From Cutaneotrichosporon cavernicola (lineage: Eukaryota > Basidiomycota > Tremellomycetes > Trichosporonales > Trichosporonaceae): a stretch of DNA of 64,000 bases. The stretch covers positions 1,984,001 to 2,048,000 of the forward strand of contig NC_083398.1 of assembly GCF_030864355.1 (NCBI RefSeq). Reading direction: 5' to 3'. The translations under genes were made by a program, and so were the position numbers. The notes beneath the pieces are model-generated. The model was not told where the DNA came from, did not search any database, and saw nothing but the letters and a program-made list of their open reading frames with translations. Below, piece after piece: positions 1 through 11,905 of the stretch (within the stretch, counting starts at the first letter, position 1; the number at the start of each line of letters is the position of its first letter).

Positions 1-164
1 TTCCTATCTTGATATCAGGCTTTCGCTCCTCACGTCTCCTTGCGTGCCCTGCCCGCCTCATACGGCACTCGCTACATTGTCTTGACGCCGCGACTCGCGG
101 CGGTTCTCGACCTCGCCCTCGCACCAATCTGGCTGCCCGACTCACTCCGCTCACAGCGGCGTGA

Positions 165-623
165 CTAGACGTCGTGCGAGTACTGCACGAAATCCGTCTT
201 AGTCCCAACTTTAGTGTAAAGCAACTGAGCGCGGTGGTTAAAGTGCTGCGTGTGCCAATAAACCCTCTTGATCCCCTTGGCCTTTGAATCGGCATAAACA
301 AACTCCATGAGTTTACGCCCGGTCCCGACGTTCCGCTGCGCCTCGTCACTCCAAAGATCGTGGAGGTATACGACATCCTCGATCGAGCCCGTGTAGATGT
401 GGGGCAGCCAGGTGACAAAGCCGATGACGTTTGCGCCGTCTTCCTTGTCGGAATCGACGGCCACGGCGCAATATACAGGCGAAGAGGGGTCCAGGAAACG
501 GCGCCACTGTTCCTCAGTCACGTCGGCGGGGACGGTGCGCTTGTAGAACTGGTTGTAGAGCTCCCACCTGTCGAGGAATTGCTGCTTGTCGGCAGATTGG
601 GCGAAACGGACGGTGACGGTCAT
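165..623 (-). CDS. GNAT-family N-acetyltransferase
   Basis: Single-exon gene of 152 codons, the usual size of a one-domain GNAT enzyme. Such enzymes move the acetyl group of acetyl-CoA to an amine. The fold is visible: an N-terminal strand and helix (about residues 1-25), the central strands around 'VIGFVTWLPH' (about 66-75), a 'VVYLHDLWSDEAQRNVGTG' segment (about 84-102) in which 'RNVGTGRKL' stands where the acetyl-CoA-binding R/Q-x-x-G-x-G/A loop belongs, and a C-terminal 'HFNHRAQLLYTKVG' element (about 128-141) typical of the last helix and strand. The start is the first ATG, and the frame opens directly into the fold. The substrate cannot be told from sequence. It is likely cytosolic, since no signal peptide or membrane segment is visible. 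Confidence 0.85.
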   Translation of the reverse strand: MTVTVRFAQSADKQQFLDRWELYNQFYKRTVPADVTEEQWRRFLDPSSPVYCAVAVDSDKEDGANVIGFVTWLPHIYTGSIEDVVYLHDLWSDEAQRNVGTGRKLMEFVYADSKAKGIKRVYWHTQHFNHRAQLLYTKVGTKTDFVQYSHDV

Positions 624-990
624 GGCGGTGGTGGCTGGGTGGGTGCGATGGTGGACTCAAGACGGCGCGATTCAGAGTTAGTCGACTTGTCTCATATATG
701 ATGTAGTTGTGGATTGCCCACCATTCATTCCGCCAACTTGAAACTTGGCTAAACGGAGATAACCGAATGTTGATCCCCGAGTTTATCCGGTGACACAGTA
801 TGATCACCATTCCTCGCTTGACCCGTCAACCACAACAAAGTTCGCATCAAGCGAGTCTGACTGAGCACGTACATATGTACCAGTCGACTCCCGCCCGACT
901 CTGGCCTGACTCAACATGACGATGCACATACATCTACACATTATCTAGGCGAGTGGAGCGATTCCCAGCTCGTTTCGCATGCCTCGCACG
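624..990. other. Intergenic, promoter side of the acetyltransferase gene
   Basis: These 367 bp lie between the start of the acetyltransferase gene and the 3' end of the xylulokinase gene, both on the minus strand. I see no coding frame with good codon usage, no RNA gene and no repeat. Confidence 0.6.
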
Positions 991-2928
991 TCACAGACCC
1001 TTCTCGCCCGCCTTGCCCTCCCTGATCGCGCGCGCTTCAAGCTCGCGCCACCAAGGAATAGCGCGCTTGTACGCCGCCGCAGCCGGCCCAGGGAGAGCAG
1101 CATCGTACTTTCCATTCTCGCCCGGCGCACCTGCAGCACCAGCAGCCTCCACAGGTAGGGTAGAGCGTTCGCGCGCGTGTGCAGCTGCGACAAAGTCGTC
1201 GAATGGTATATTTGCCCGCGTCCTGTCTGATGCCCGTGCCCATCCCCATGCGGCCTTATACGCCACACCGACAGAGCACGCATTCGTCTGGGTCTCGCCC
1301 CACGCCTTCTTCTCAGGATCATACTCGACCGCCTTGGAGACCGGGCAGCCCAGCGCGTCCGCCATGACGTTTAAGAGGGACTTGTTGCGGGCTGCCCCGC
1401 CGGCAGCGTATACGCGTGCGAGTCTGGCCGAGTCATCTTCAGAGAGGATGGCGGCGGAACGGGACGCATAGTTGAGCATCTGACATTGGAGGATTGCCAG
1501 AGCTTCCATCCCCACGTCGGTGAAAGCATCGACCCGCTTCGCCGTCGCCGCATCAACACCCTCGTATTTGTATACTCCGTGGGCTCCAGAAGGCTATTGT
1601 CAGCTTTTGAGGGGACAAGTTGGAAATTGGAGAGCTCACGATAATGGCGGGGAGGAGCCACCAGAACGCCATGCGATTGAGCACTGCGTCCGACTCCTTC
1701 GGGCGGAGACGCTCAACCGCGGCGTTGAAGTCGTCCCACGACGATCCGCTAAAGTACTTGTGGCGCACGTGTTCGCGCGCAAGCGATCCATCTGCTGTCA
1801 GATCTAGTACACCCATCGCTCACTCTTATACACGAGCATGTTGAAGTATCGGAGCGGCTCGGACGTGTCTCTAGCGCTATCCTGAATTGACGGCGGCGCG
1901 ATCATGGCGGGATGAAAGAAGGCGTGGAAGTCGGGGTGGGGGTTATACGCCGCCGTCGAGACGAGGACAACATCACTTGTACCCAGCGAAACCATGCCCT
2001 CCTTCTCGCGGAGGGAGAAGGCGAGGAACGTAGCTGGGTTGTCTCCGGTGCCGGGGATGACAACACATTCAGGGTCGAAGCCGTAGCGCTCGACGAACCA
2101 GCGTCCAATGGTGCCGACGACACGTCCGCCGTCGGTCTCAACCCGACCAAGCTTACGGGCCAGCTCGGCGCCCTCTCCAGGCGCGATGACGTCCAGCACA
2201 GCCTGGCTCCAGCCACGCCCAGGACTTGCCATGTCCCACAAGTTCATGCCGCATGCGTCACTCTCGTCGATGCCCTTGACCTCGCCATCTGCACAGAGCA
2301 GAGTGGTGACGTAGCTCGACACGAGCGAGATACGGTCCGTCACCGCGTACGCTTCGGGAAAATGGGTGCGGAATCGCATGATCTGCGACGCCGTGAAGCG
2401 TGTGTGGGCCTTGGATCCCGTAATCCTCGCGAGCTCGTGAGCGCCCCCAACGCCGGCCTCGAGTGCCTTGCACTCCTCTACGGTGGACGAGTCCTGCCAA
2501 TTGGGAATGATGTCGCGCGAGAATGCGCCCTTCATCTGGGGTGCCATTGGCTGCCCAGGATCAAGCGAGGAGAGGAGAGCACTCGCTTCCTTTGACCAGT
2601 ACACCGAGGCGTGTTGCTACGTCAGCTCTGTTGATGGGTCCTCCCTCACCTGTCCAGCGGCCGAGACGGCCTTGATGTTCTGGATCGGCCACTTGGCCTC
2701 TTTCATGCGGTCGAGGAGAATATCGAGTGCCTCGATGGGCTGCATGACTGGCGAGAAAACCTCTCCGCTCCCTTCAGACCCATGGAGCACGCCGCCGCGG
2801 GTATTGAAGTGCGCGAGGTCCGGGTCGAACCGCACCTCGACCTCGGAGAGGACGCCAAGGTCCTCGTCGAGAAGCGAGGCTTTTAGAGCCTGCGTCGAGC
2901 TGTCGAAGCCTAGGAAGAGGTTGCCCAT
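991..2928 (-). CDS. XKS1: Xylulokinase (FGGY carbohydrate kinase)
   Basis: Phosphorylates D-xylulose to xylulose 5-phosphate with ATP, feeding pentoses into the pentose phosphate pathway in the cytosol. The protein opens with 'MGNLFLGFDSSTQALKA', the FGGY phosphate-1 motif (D-S-S-T-Q). Further on it has 'VSAAGQQHASVYW', the xylulokinase substrate signature, then 'GMNLWDMASPGRGW' and the ATP-binding half with 'VIPGTGDNPATFLAF', 'VSLGTSDVVLVST' and 'VYAAGGAARNKSLLNVMADALG'. Coding sequence is interrupted by at least three short introns, about 2617-2649, 1795-1823 (29 nt) and 1593-1638. The first two joins restore 'AGQQHASVYW' and 'LVYKTDGSLAREH'. The start is the first ATG before the phosphate-binding strand. 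The upstream region is a GA-rich tract shared with the divergent F-box-like gene. Length is in the family's normal range. XylB/XKS1 assignment is strong; the activity itself is inferred. Confidence 0.92.
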
Positions 2929-3756
2929 GTTAGTGAGTGAGTGGTGAGGGGAGAGGAGAGGAGAGGAGAGGAGAGGAGAAGAGATAGTGAGGCATATAAG
3001 TATGAAGAGGGGTTTGATGTCAACTTGGTTGTTGGGCCATGCCATTATCCGACGTCATTATGGCTTGTGCCGGAAACCCCCCGGAAATGCGCCGGGGGTG
3101 GGTCACCCTGTTCTGTTTACTTGATAGCCTGTTTGAAATCGGAACAACCGGATTGTTTGGTTCCGCATTCAGCTTGAAATGATGCTTGACACTCGACTCT
3201 GGACACTCTCAAAGATCTTGAGTCGTATGGAACACGTCAAGACATCCAGAAACGTACAAAACAACCATGCTCGGTGAGTAACGCCCAGGGGGAACGTGCA
3301 AAGCCCGCAATCCGCGGCCTGACGGTGATCGGGCAACATTCCTCCGTTGCCAAACCACGTTTGGTGACGCTGTGCGAGTTGTACAACAACGGTCACACCC
3401 TCATTGATGGCGTCCTCTGGCTGCCCGTGAACGCTAACATTGTTCTTGCTGGGCCGGGGCGGTGTTCAATGGCACCGAGTTAGTCACCATTCAGCCTTGA
3501 GCCATTTGGGTGGTTGAAATGTACCTGATGCAGCGCTGGGGCGGATTGATGGTAGGTAGAGTTGGTTGACTGGACTGGAAACGATTAGGGCTTGATTCAT
3601 CATTACCCCTTTTCCTCTTCCCGAACCTTTGAACACCGTCATCTCATTCCCAACAGCCTTCTCTTGGAAACACACTCATCTCTACTCATCTAAACACTTG
3701 TACTTAAGCCTCATTGACGATACCTCTTCTCTCATCCACATCCAAACGGCAACGGC
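2929..3756. promoter_or_regulatory. Divergent intergenic region with a GAGAG microsatellite
   Basis: This 828-bp region separates two divergent genes. A 5-bp GAGAG repeat of about six units lies at about 2948-2985, just upstream of the xylulokinase ATG, giving that gene a polypyrimidine leader. A 'CCGGAAA' direct repeat and a GC-rich patch sit near 3070-3110. The last 200 bp before the F-box-like gene are C/T-rich, as is common before fungal start codons. No coding frame is convincing. Confidence 0.5.
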
Positions 3757-5194
3757 ATGACACGGACCAACCCGAAACGGCGGTGCGTGCGGCCATTTGT
3801 CGCCACCCGAGTCCCCTCACCTTCGCCCTCGCCCTCACCTGCGCTCACGCCCCAACCTCCAGAAGATAACGAAACTGCCGCCGTGGTCAAGTACCTCGAG
3901 GCACGGGGATTCACATCAGCGCTTGCCGCGCTCATTGCGGACCTCGCCAACGAGAAGACAAGTGAGGTGGCATCCTCCTCAACCGCCTCTTTGGTTTGGG
4001 GGAACGACGACATCGTCGCTGAGATCGTCTCCTTCCTCGGCATGTCTGACTTACGAACGTGCCTCACCATCTCCAAGACATTGTAAGTTGCCTCACAAAC
4101 CGAGTTGACTTAGTTGCCGTGCCGCCGCGCCGCGGCTGTACAAGTGCCTACGCGTACAGCTTCTGAACTGCTACTGCCGCCCTCCTCCTAACCGGGATAT
4201 GGACCTCGTGACGCGCTGCACGACAGCCGTCGAGCTCTTTCCTCACCAACACGTTCAGCACTTTGTCAAGCCACTGGACGTGCCGCGTATCCGCACTCTT
4301 GTGCTCAATTATGATCCCAACGCGAAAGCTGAGATGATGACGGGCAAAGGTTCATCGCTGCACATGTGCAGGCTCTGCCCTAATGAGGCGCCGAAAGCGC
4401 CGCGCGTCGTGGTGCGGCCCATCGCGGGCCTCTTTCGAGGAAGGAAGCCCGCCACTGTGATTCTGGTGCCTACCTCGGACGCCCGAGACACCGACCACAC
4501 CCACCATGCCTCGACCATTGCGCCGGAGACAGTTGTGCACATCGCGCGGATGACGAGTCAGACAAAGTACTCGCGCCCGCATTGGTATTGGAAGTCCCCG
4601 CGCACTCCGCAACCCAATCCCTCACGCGCCATCACCTTCGTCCTCCTCCCGATCATGTGGGACCACGGGCCGGTGGGCAACCGTCGCCCTCCGTGGGGCG
4701 AGGCGAAGAGTATCGGCAATCTGGGCACCTCGCTCATTGTCGCGCTGAGCGAATACGCACTCCAGTTCGGTGACCACCGTATCACCATCGTGGGTCTAGA
4801 GGACGCAAACCCTTTCGCGAAGGCCGAGCACTGGGACGCGCGCGTTGAACGGCGCAAACTGTTCGAGGACGAGTTTCGGGAAACGCTCGAAGGGACGATG
4901 CTGGTCGATCACCGCTTTGGGGTATGGAACGGCGAAGAGCGCGAGTGGCGCTGCGAGAGCATCACGCTCACGACTTTCGCAGACTACCTACGGTCAGGGG
5001 CTTGGGGGGAGGAGATGGACTGGCAGCTTGTTGGGCGGTGGCTCAACTCGTATGAACTGCGCGAGTGCAACGTGCTCGGCACGCTGGCGCCGAAGCCCAA
5101 GACCCGCAAGGGCCGTGGTAGAAAGCGCAAGATTGTGAGCCACGACTCGGACGCCGCGAGCGACAACAGCGAGGACGAGGACTACATGGTTTGA
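3757..5194 (+). CDS. F-box-like protein with CxxCP motif and acidic tail
   Basis: Two exons joined by a 31-nt intron at 4083-4113, which gives 'ISKTFCRAAAPRLYKCL' across the junction. An N-terminal proline/serine-rich region precedes an F-box-like segment, 'DDIVAEIVSFLGMSDLRTCL' (about residues 84-103), followed by 'RLYKCLRVQLL', the typical end of an F-box. The rest has a 'CRLCP' pair, 'ITFVLLPIMWDHGP', 'ITIVGLEDANPF' and 'LVGRWLNSYELREC', then a Lys/Arg-rich stretch and an acidic end. The same order of motifs appears in the minus-strand gene at 19906-21447, so the two are paralogues. F-box proteins usually choose substrates for SCF ubiquitin ligases. That role is inferred here and no target can be named. 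The basic stretch 'KTRKGRGRKRKI' could be a nuclear signal. Confidence 0.75.
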
Positions 5195-5434
5195 AGACGT
5201 CACGATACCAGTACGTATACACTCTATCCCTACTCTGGGCTTATCCACTGTTCTGGAGACGCAGCGTGTCTGTAATCGTACGTCTGGTTGGGTTATCATT
5301 TGTACATTGGGTGAATGTCGCATGAGCTCTTTGCGACTGCAGTGGGGTGAGGGGTATGCCGTGCCCGTGAACTGTCTGGTACTGAAACATGGTGTCGCAT
5401 ACACGGAACACGGAACACGGAACTGATACAGTCT

Positions 5435-7372
5435 CTACCACCCCGAAAAGTCGCCAAAACCCCCCGGCTTGCGCTTCTTCTTCTCAACCCCAAACTCGAC
5501 CGGCGCAACCTTGGGCGTCTTGGCCTTAGCCTTGGCGATATACTTGCCAACCCCATCATCCTCAGCTTTGCGTTTCCGAGCCTCCCTCTCCTCCCGACTC
5601 TCGCCCTTGGCCCCAAGATCCGTCCCGAGCCAAGTCGTGCGGTCCTTCTCGCGCTTCTCCCTTGCAGCAGCCCGCTTAGCCTGCGCCTCGGCGCTCTGGT
5701 CCGACCGGGCGACCTTGGCAGCCAACCGAGTCTGGTACTCCTCAAAGGGGTCCTGGAGAACCTGCACGCCGGTGATCTTGATCGTCTTCGTGGGTGTATC
5801 CCCTCCCGGCCGGACGGGGATACGTTCAACGGTATTCAACACGTCCTCACCACCGACGAGTTTGCCAAATACCGTATGTTTGTTGTTGAGGTGCGGCGTC
5901 TCGCGGAACGTAATGAAGAACTGCGAGCCGTTCGTGTTTGGCCCACTGTTCGCCATGGAGAGGACACCGCGCGCATCGTGCTTGAACGCGCCTTTGGCGG
6001 CAAATTCGTCCCGGAACGGCTCGCCCCAGAACGACTTGCCACCCCGTCCCGTGCCCGTCGGGTCTCCTCCTTGAATCTGATGTCAGACATACTACAGAAA
6101 AGACATACCATAAATCCAGGGATGAGGCGGTGGAATACGACGCCGTCGTAGTATCCCTTCTTGGCGAGCTGGATGAAGTTGTATACCGTCTTCGGGGCGC
6201 GGTCGCCGTACAGCTCGACGTTGAGGCCACCAAAGTTGGTCATGATCGTCGCATACGCGCGCGACTTTAGCCTGTCCTTGTCCTTTATTGGCTTTGACAG
6301 CTCGTCGAACATGACTAATGTCAGTTTTCACTGGGCTACGTAACTCACGCTCTTCCTCGTCATACATTGCGCGCTCGTTCTTGACCTCTGGCCCCAAAGT
6401 TGTGCTCGTCAGCGACGCGGCTGCTCGCCCAGTCGTAAAGTTGGTTGCGTTATCTGGCGTCAGCTCGACAATGCAAGAAAGCTCACAGGCCAGAGTCTCT
6501 TTCCTAGGCTGGACCACGACGCCCTCCTTCTCCTCCGGTGCCGGCGACGGCGACGGCGACGGGTTCTCAGACCGTGTCTGCAGTCAGCTACAATCATCAT
6601 AAATAGCTCACCTTCTCCGCAAGCATCTTGAGCACCTTACTCGCTCCGCCCGCCGCATTAACGTTGATCCCCTTCAATGGATCCGCCATATCCTCCTCTG
6701 CCGTCAGCTACCACCAAGCCACAAGCTCACGCGACACCTTCTTCTGGTTCTTGACATAGTCAAAATCACGCGCATCGCGGTTCTTGGCATTCGCCGGATC
6801 CTGGATTGTGATGATATCCTCGCGGGTAAACGGCTCGTCGCTAACCAAATCCCGCCAAGTCTTGGGCTTGATAGCGAGGAGCTGGAGCGAAGCCATATCG
6901 AACACATTCCCTGTATTCTTGAGAAAGACGATATGCACATGGTTGGAGAAGACCTTGAACGTGATCGGGTCGTGATAGTTCCCTTCGACGTTCTTGGAGA
7001 AGTTGAGCTTGAGCAGCTGAGATGTATTGAGCGGCTTGCCGGTCACGGGATCTGGGTTAGCGCAACCTAGGCGTGACGTACTGGTCTTGAACTTGCGCAC
7101 GTAAGGGACAATGTTGACAAGGTCGAAGACGTCGGCCCTCCGTTCTTCACCGGGCTTGGTATCTTGTATGACTGCGACGGGGTTCTTGAACGGCTGGAGC
7201 GAGAGGGCACAGCAGTCACTGTCGTTAGGTTGATTGGAGGAGAGACGTACAATGGAAGCCGCATCATCTCCTGCCGGCCCTTCTCGGCCGCCTTGCCACC
7301 ACTCGAGGCCGTGTGGCCGCCAGCAGCGTGCTCGGAGTACGTGACGTAGATCTTGTCCGAGTTGTTACCCAT
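5435..7372 (-). CDS. PPIL2: U-box cyclophilin, peptidyl-prolyl isomerase-like 2
   Basis: A nuclear cyclophilin with an N-terminal U-box, linked in other fungi and animals to the spliceosome and to ubiquitin ligase activity. The N-terminus '[15 protein letters not shown]' and the following '[16 protein letters not shown]', '[17 protein letters not shown]' and '[15 protein letters not shown]' match the family's U-box half. The C-terminal cyclophilin domain shows '[20 protein letters not shown]', '[16 protein letters not shown]', '[17 protein letters not shown]' and '[18 protein letters not shown]', with the catalytic-region Arg in FHR and the QFF motif present. The tail is Lys/Arg/Glu-rich and ends 'GGFGDFSGW'. 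About six short introns break the gene. It is divergent from the ALG11 gene, with only 244 bp between start codons and a CACGTG palindrome in between. Confidence 0.9.
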
Positions 7373-7482
7373 GGTGGAGGCGGTTAGGTGGGGGTGGTGG
7401 AGGCGAAACAACAGTTACATTCAATGTAAGAAACCCCGCCACCCAGATTCCCAAGTTTCCAAGTTTCCCACGGTAAGCTTCC

Positions 7483-7488
7483 CACGTG
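7483..7488. promoter_or_regulatory. CACGTG palindrome between PPIL2 and ALG11
   Basis: A perfect CACGTG in the shared promoter, 129-134 bp before the ALG11 ATG and about 111 bp from the PPIL2 ATG. Fungal bHLH factors of the Cbf1 type bind this core. The same element recurs at similar distances in other promoters of this window. Confidence 0.5.
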
Positions 7489-7616
7489 GACGTGGACTGA
7501 TGACGCGTACCCTCTCTAGCTTACCTCCACCTGACGCGTTCAACTGGACAATTACCAGAATCCATCGCTACTCACCACCACCACACTCTTTGTCACTCTC
7601 ACACGTCCCACTCACA

Positions 7617-10600
7617 ATGGCAGACCTCAGTACAGAAGTACTGGTCAACTACGCCATCTTGTATGGCTACTTTGCCATTATCTTGGCCTGTTTCGCTGCC
7701 GTCATCGCTTCCATTCTCGGTCAGAGTCCTACCAAGAAGGCGGTCCTCAGTGGTCGTCCGTTCCTCTTCATTCGGTGTGCCGTCGGAGGGCTCATATCAA
7801 CATGGTACTGTGAGTGGGTTGATGGGGCTTGATTGGGCTGCTCATGAATTCCCTTGAGCAGTTCTTCCAGGTTGAGCAAGGTGCTGACATACAGTCATGA
7901 TCCAGTTCATGAAGGTGAGTTGAGCCGATGTGGCAAGTCGAGGGCCGAAAGCTGCATGAGCACGAGGGCTGTGCAGGGATGATCACTTCTTTTACATCTC
8001 TCTGAGTAGATTCGAGGAAGGATGACGTACCCTCCCATGCTTGCGCTGACCACAGTGGTCGTACACATCGTACATCTCCGTCCGCCCTGGTGCTACGGCA
8101 GGCGACTGGCTCGTCAACACATCGCTCTTTGCCCAAGCCTGGCGAGCGGTCTGTGTCGGCGCCCCCAACTGGTGGTGGAGCAGCTGGATCTGCACCGCCG
8201 CCATTCTCTTCGCAGCCATCATTTGGTCTGAAAGTGAGCTAGACAGTGCTTATGACGCGGCTGACAGCAGCATTCCGTCGCGGAATCAAGTACCCCGCCG
8301 TGTACATGATCCTCGGGCAGCTCGTCGCCATCTCGGTGGCGCTCGCGCTCTTCCTCACCGCCGTGTACCTCCATGAGCCGATCCCGAACCGAAAGCCGAA
8401 AGCTCCCCTCATGCTCTGCTTCCTGCTCATCTCAGCACAGGTTGCCATGTTTATTCTCCCCGAGCTTGCGGACCAGCCAGCGTTCGTGTATGTCCTCGCA
8501 TTTATCCACGGTGCGGTAGTGATTCCGCTCTTCTTCATCCCCAAGAACGGGCGGAACGAGTCAGGCTCGCTCCCGTTTGGCGGCCTCTTGCCACTGCTTG
8601 CTGTCCTCGCGGCAATCATCCACACCTTGACCACTATTCGTGTCCTGGACATGCTCCCGTCCGCCAAGTGGCTTCCGACCTACCTGTACAGGATCTTCCT
8701 CGCCCACCCGGCCCAGGCCTCGGTCTCCTCTGATGTCGTGTGGGTTGTAATTACCTCCATCACGTGGTGGTTCGTCAAGGGCTCCATAACGAGCATCATC
8801 GTCAAACTCTCCCTTCTCGCCGCTGCCGTGGCCGTTGCTGCGGCGCGACACTTTGGTGTGAACTGGTACTTTATCGGCAGCTGCGTGCCCATCCTTGCGC
8901 TTCTTGTCGTTGCTGGCGCGGCTTTTGTCCTGTCCAACGTACGCTCGCGCAACGACGAGAAGCGCGCGGCAGTCCTGGAGAAGCTGGGCATCAAAGAACA
9001 GGGTGTGATCCCTGGCACATCAAAGGAGCCACCTACCATGGCCAAGAAGCGTCTGGTTGTAGGATTCTGGCACCCGTACTGGTACGCTGCGCCAGCCACG
9101 AGATTTGCTGACCACAGTAATGCCGGAGGTGGTGGTGAACGGGTGTTGTGGACCGCGATCGCGTGGCTCCAGCGCGTTCACCCCAAAGTCGTCATCGTCG
9201 TTTACAGCGGCGATTACCCAGCTGCGTCGAAAGAAGAGATCATTGCCAAGGTCAACGTGAGTTGACATCCCCGACCTCTCTAACCTGCAGGATCGCTTCT
9301 CGATCAAACTGTCCCCAGCAACCCTCGCTTTCATCCCGCTCCGATCGCGGCATCTCATCTCCGACACCTACTGGCGCCGCTTCACGCTTCTTGGCCAGTC
9401 CTTCGGAAGTGTGCTGCTAGCGTGGGAAGGGTTGTGTAGTCGCGACGGTCTGTGGGGTGACATCTTCATTGGTAAGCCTGAAGCTTGTCCGTTTTGTCTG
9501 ACGAAAGACTCGATGGGTTACGCCTTTACGTTACCCTTTGTGCGCCTTGTTGCGGGTGGAGACATCGCCATAGGCTCGTACACGCACTATCCCACGGTCA
9601 GCAGCGACATGGTTAAGCGTGTGCGTGAGCGTGTAGCCGGAGTTGAGAATGGCGGTGCCTCAAGCAGCGCGTTCCGAACATGGGCTAAGCTTGTGTGAGT
9701 TAGGTTGGCGCTTGTTTCCGAATGTGATTTGACGGAACTAACACACGTCAGGTACTATAGGATGTTCACGTCGCTGTACTCGGTGGCGCTGTTGTTCTCG
9801 CAGCACACCATGACGAACTCGTCGTGGACTCAGGCGCATATCAAGTCGCTGCTCAACGACGGCCGCAAGTCGCTGCTGGCTCAGCTGCTGCTGATGGACG
9901 ACGCTTCGCGGAATGCCGGTGACACGGCGCGGGTGTGCGAGGTAGTGTTCCCGCCGTGTGACACGGCGGAACTGTCCAAGCTGGGGAACCTTGATTCTCG
10001 CAAGCGCCAACTGGTATCGTTGGCCCAATTCAGGTGCGTTGCGACGAGGTTGGGTTGGAGCTTGCGCTAATCGTTAGGCCTGAAAAGGACCAGGCCAAGC
10101 AACTGCAAGCATTGAGCACCTTGTTCGAGAAGCACCCCGAGTACAAGACGGGACCTGGTGGAATCCATCTCACGTTGATGGGTGGATGCCGCGACGCCGC
10201 TGACGAGGCCCGTGTAAATGGTCTTAAGAAACTCGCGTCCAAGCTGAATATTGAGGTGAGCCGAGACTTGGTTGCAGAGCAACCCTAATTTGAAGGAACA
10301 GGTGACGTTCCTGGTCAACGCGCCGTACCCCGACATTGTTGCCCACCTGAGCACTGCGTCGGTCGGCCTGAACACGATGCAGGACGAGCATTTTGGCATT
10401 AACGTTGTGGAATTTATGGTTGGTACAAGGTCACGCGGAAAACCCGGCTTCATTAAGTGTGACGCTGACGCCGAGGCCGCTGGGCTTATTCCTATTGTTC
10501 ACGCGTCTGCTGGACCTTTGCTGGATATTGTCGTGTCCCATGACGGCAACAAGACAGGTACGTTTACAGTCTCACGCGCCGTGGAGCAAATGTCACGCTC

Positions 10601-10915
10601 CGGGACGAATCCAGGCACGCACACGTAGCCATGCTCCGAAGGTTGACGGGGCCGCTGACTTTAGGTTTCCACGCAACCGACGCCGAGTCGTTTGCGGATG
10701 CTATCCATGAGGCTCTGTCGCTGTCTCGGCAGCAGGAGCTGGCGATGCGGCGGGCGGCCCGCTCGCTTGCCCGTGACAAGTTTTCGGAAGCTGTGTTTGA
10801 GCGAGCCTTTGCTCGGGGATGGAGCCGCCTTGCGCGTGCGGCTGGCGGCGCGGAGTTTGCTGAGGATGTTGGGGGAGCGGGAGGCAAGCTCAAGGCGCCG
10901 GGTCGACCGTCATGA
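7617..10915 (+). CDS. ALG11: ALG11 mannosyltransferase with an in-frame N-terminal multi-pass membrane domain
   Basis: The C-terminal part is ALG11, which adds two alpha-1,2-linked mannoses from GDP-mannose to the dolichol-linked oligosaccharide on the cytosolic face of the ER. Removal of a 36-nt intron (9082-9117) yields 'GFWHPYCNAGGGGERVLW', the family hallmark. Later come 'FIDSMGYAFTLP', 'GSYTHYPTVSSDMV', 'TMTNSSWTQAHI', 'VNAPYPDIVAHLSTASVG', 'LNTMQDEHFGINVVE' and 'AAGLIPIVHASAGP' (glycosyltransferase family 4). Before it, the same frame (8246-8940) codes for several hydrophobic helices, such as 'VYMILGQLVAISVALALFL' and 'LLPLLAVLAAIIHTL', and short exons from 7617 on add about three more. 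The family normally has one N-terminal anchor, here 'CVPILALLVVAGAAFVL'. No ATG lies in this frame between the membrane helices and 'MAKKRLVV' at 9038, so ALG11 with its anchor has no separate start. Exon borders at 7806-8100 are not fully settled. Confidence 0.85.
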
Positions 10916-11905
10916 CGTGGAGACGGGATGATGTGGATGATGTAGATGATGTAGATGGAGTTGGATGGATGATGTAGACTATGGGTTTAGCAGATGAGAT
11001 GTTAATTGTTTCAGGGGGATCCCGTTGGAGCTGCGGGAATCCAACCCGTCCGCTGTCGCTTTCCTCCCTTTATTGATCTCGCAGCTAGCTCACCCTGTGG
11101 GTTCTGTTTTTGGCATGCAAGTTGAGTTGATTACTTTGGATTTTGATGTTGATGAAATCGTTAATGGGAAGAGAGTTGTTTCAAACAAGAACTGGTGTTT
11201 CAAAATCATGTTCCCTTGACTACCCGTTAAATCGTGTTTGATGCGGTGCTTGCGACTGTCCTCACCATCAACCATGCATGCATCTGCATCATTCATCTTC
11301 TCTTCGCTATCGCAAACCTCATTGATTCTGGTCTCCAGTGTCTCGTAAGAAGCGAGGCACGAATGACGACTGGCTGCGCGGCGGCTCGTCTCATGCCGCA
11401 TCATGTTGATCGGGCCAGGATCTGTGGCGTGGCGATCAAACTCTGGGCAAACTTAGCATATCGCTAAAGTCTACATTCCACCAGGTTCAAAGGCACGTCG
11501 ACCAGACTCAGCAACCAGGGCTCTTGGACCATCCCCCCCCCCACTCTCTCTGTCACCCACTTGGATATAAGTCTAGACGACTTGAACTTGATGATACCGT
11601 CTCCATCGCCTGGTGCGTCTCTTGGTTAGACCGTGAGTCGGCTCGCATCTCGGTCGAATCGTCCGTGGTTCGTGGTCTGTGCAGTGGACTGTCGATCCTC
11701 GCCCTTGTCCCCTGCCCAGGCTAAATCCCGGGGAGAATCCATTCTCGTGGGTAGCAGTTCTGATCATCAGCAACCCCAACTCGTCCTTCTTCTCTCTACT
11801 CATTCCCACCTTCCCAGCGCCTCGAAGCTCGACGCTCGGCGCTCGCAACCGACGTCAAAGTCAAAAACCCACAAGTCTGTTCTGTCACTATTCATCCTCC
11901 CCAAA
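10916..11905. other. Intergenic region, no gene seen
   Basis: About 990 bp. The first 90 bp after the ALG11 stop carry short GATGATGTAGAT-like repeats. The remainder has only short frames with poor codon usage (for example 11025-11219). The right end, from about 11520, becomes C-rich and probably holds the promoter and leader of the next gene. Confidence 0.5.

Noticed and set aside
7792..8136. Minus-strand frame under the first ALG11-fusion exons
   Set aside because: It conflicts with phase-matched membrane exons on the plus strand and shows no domain.
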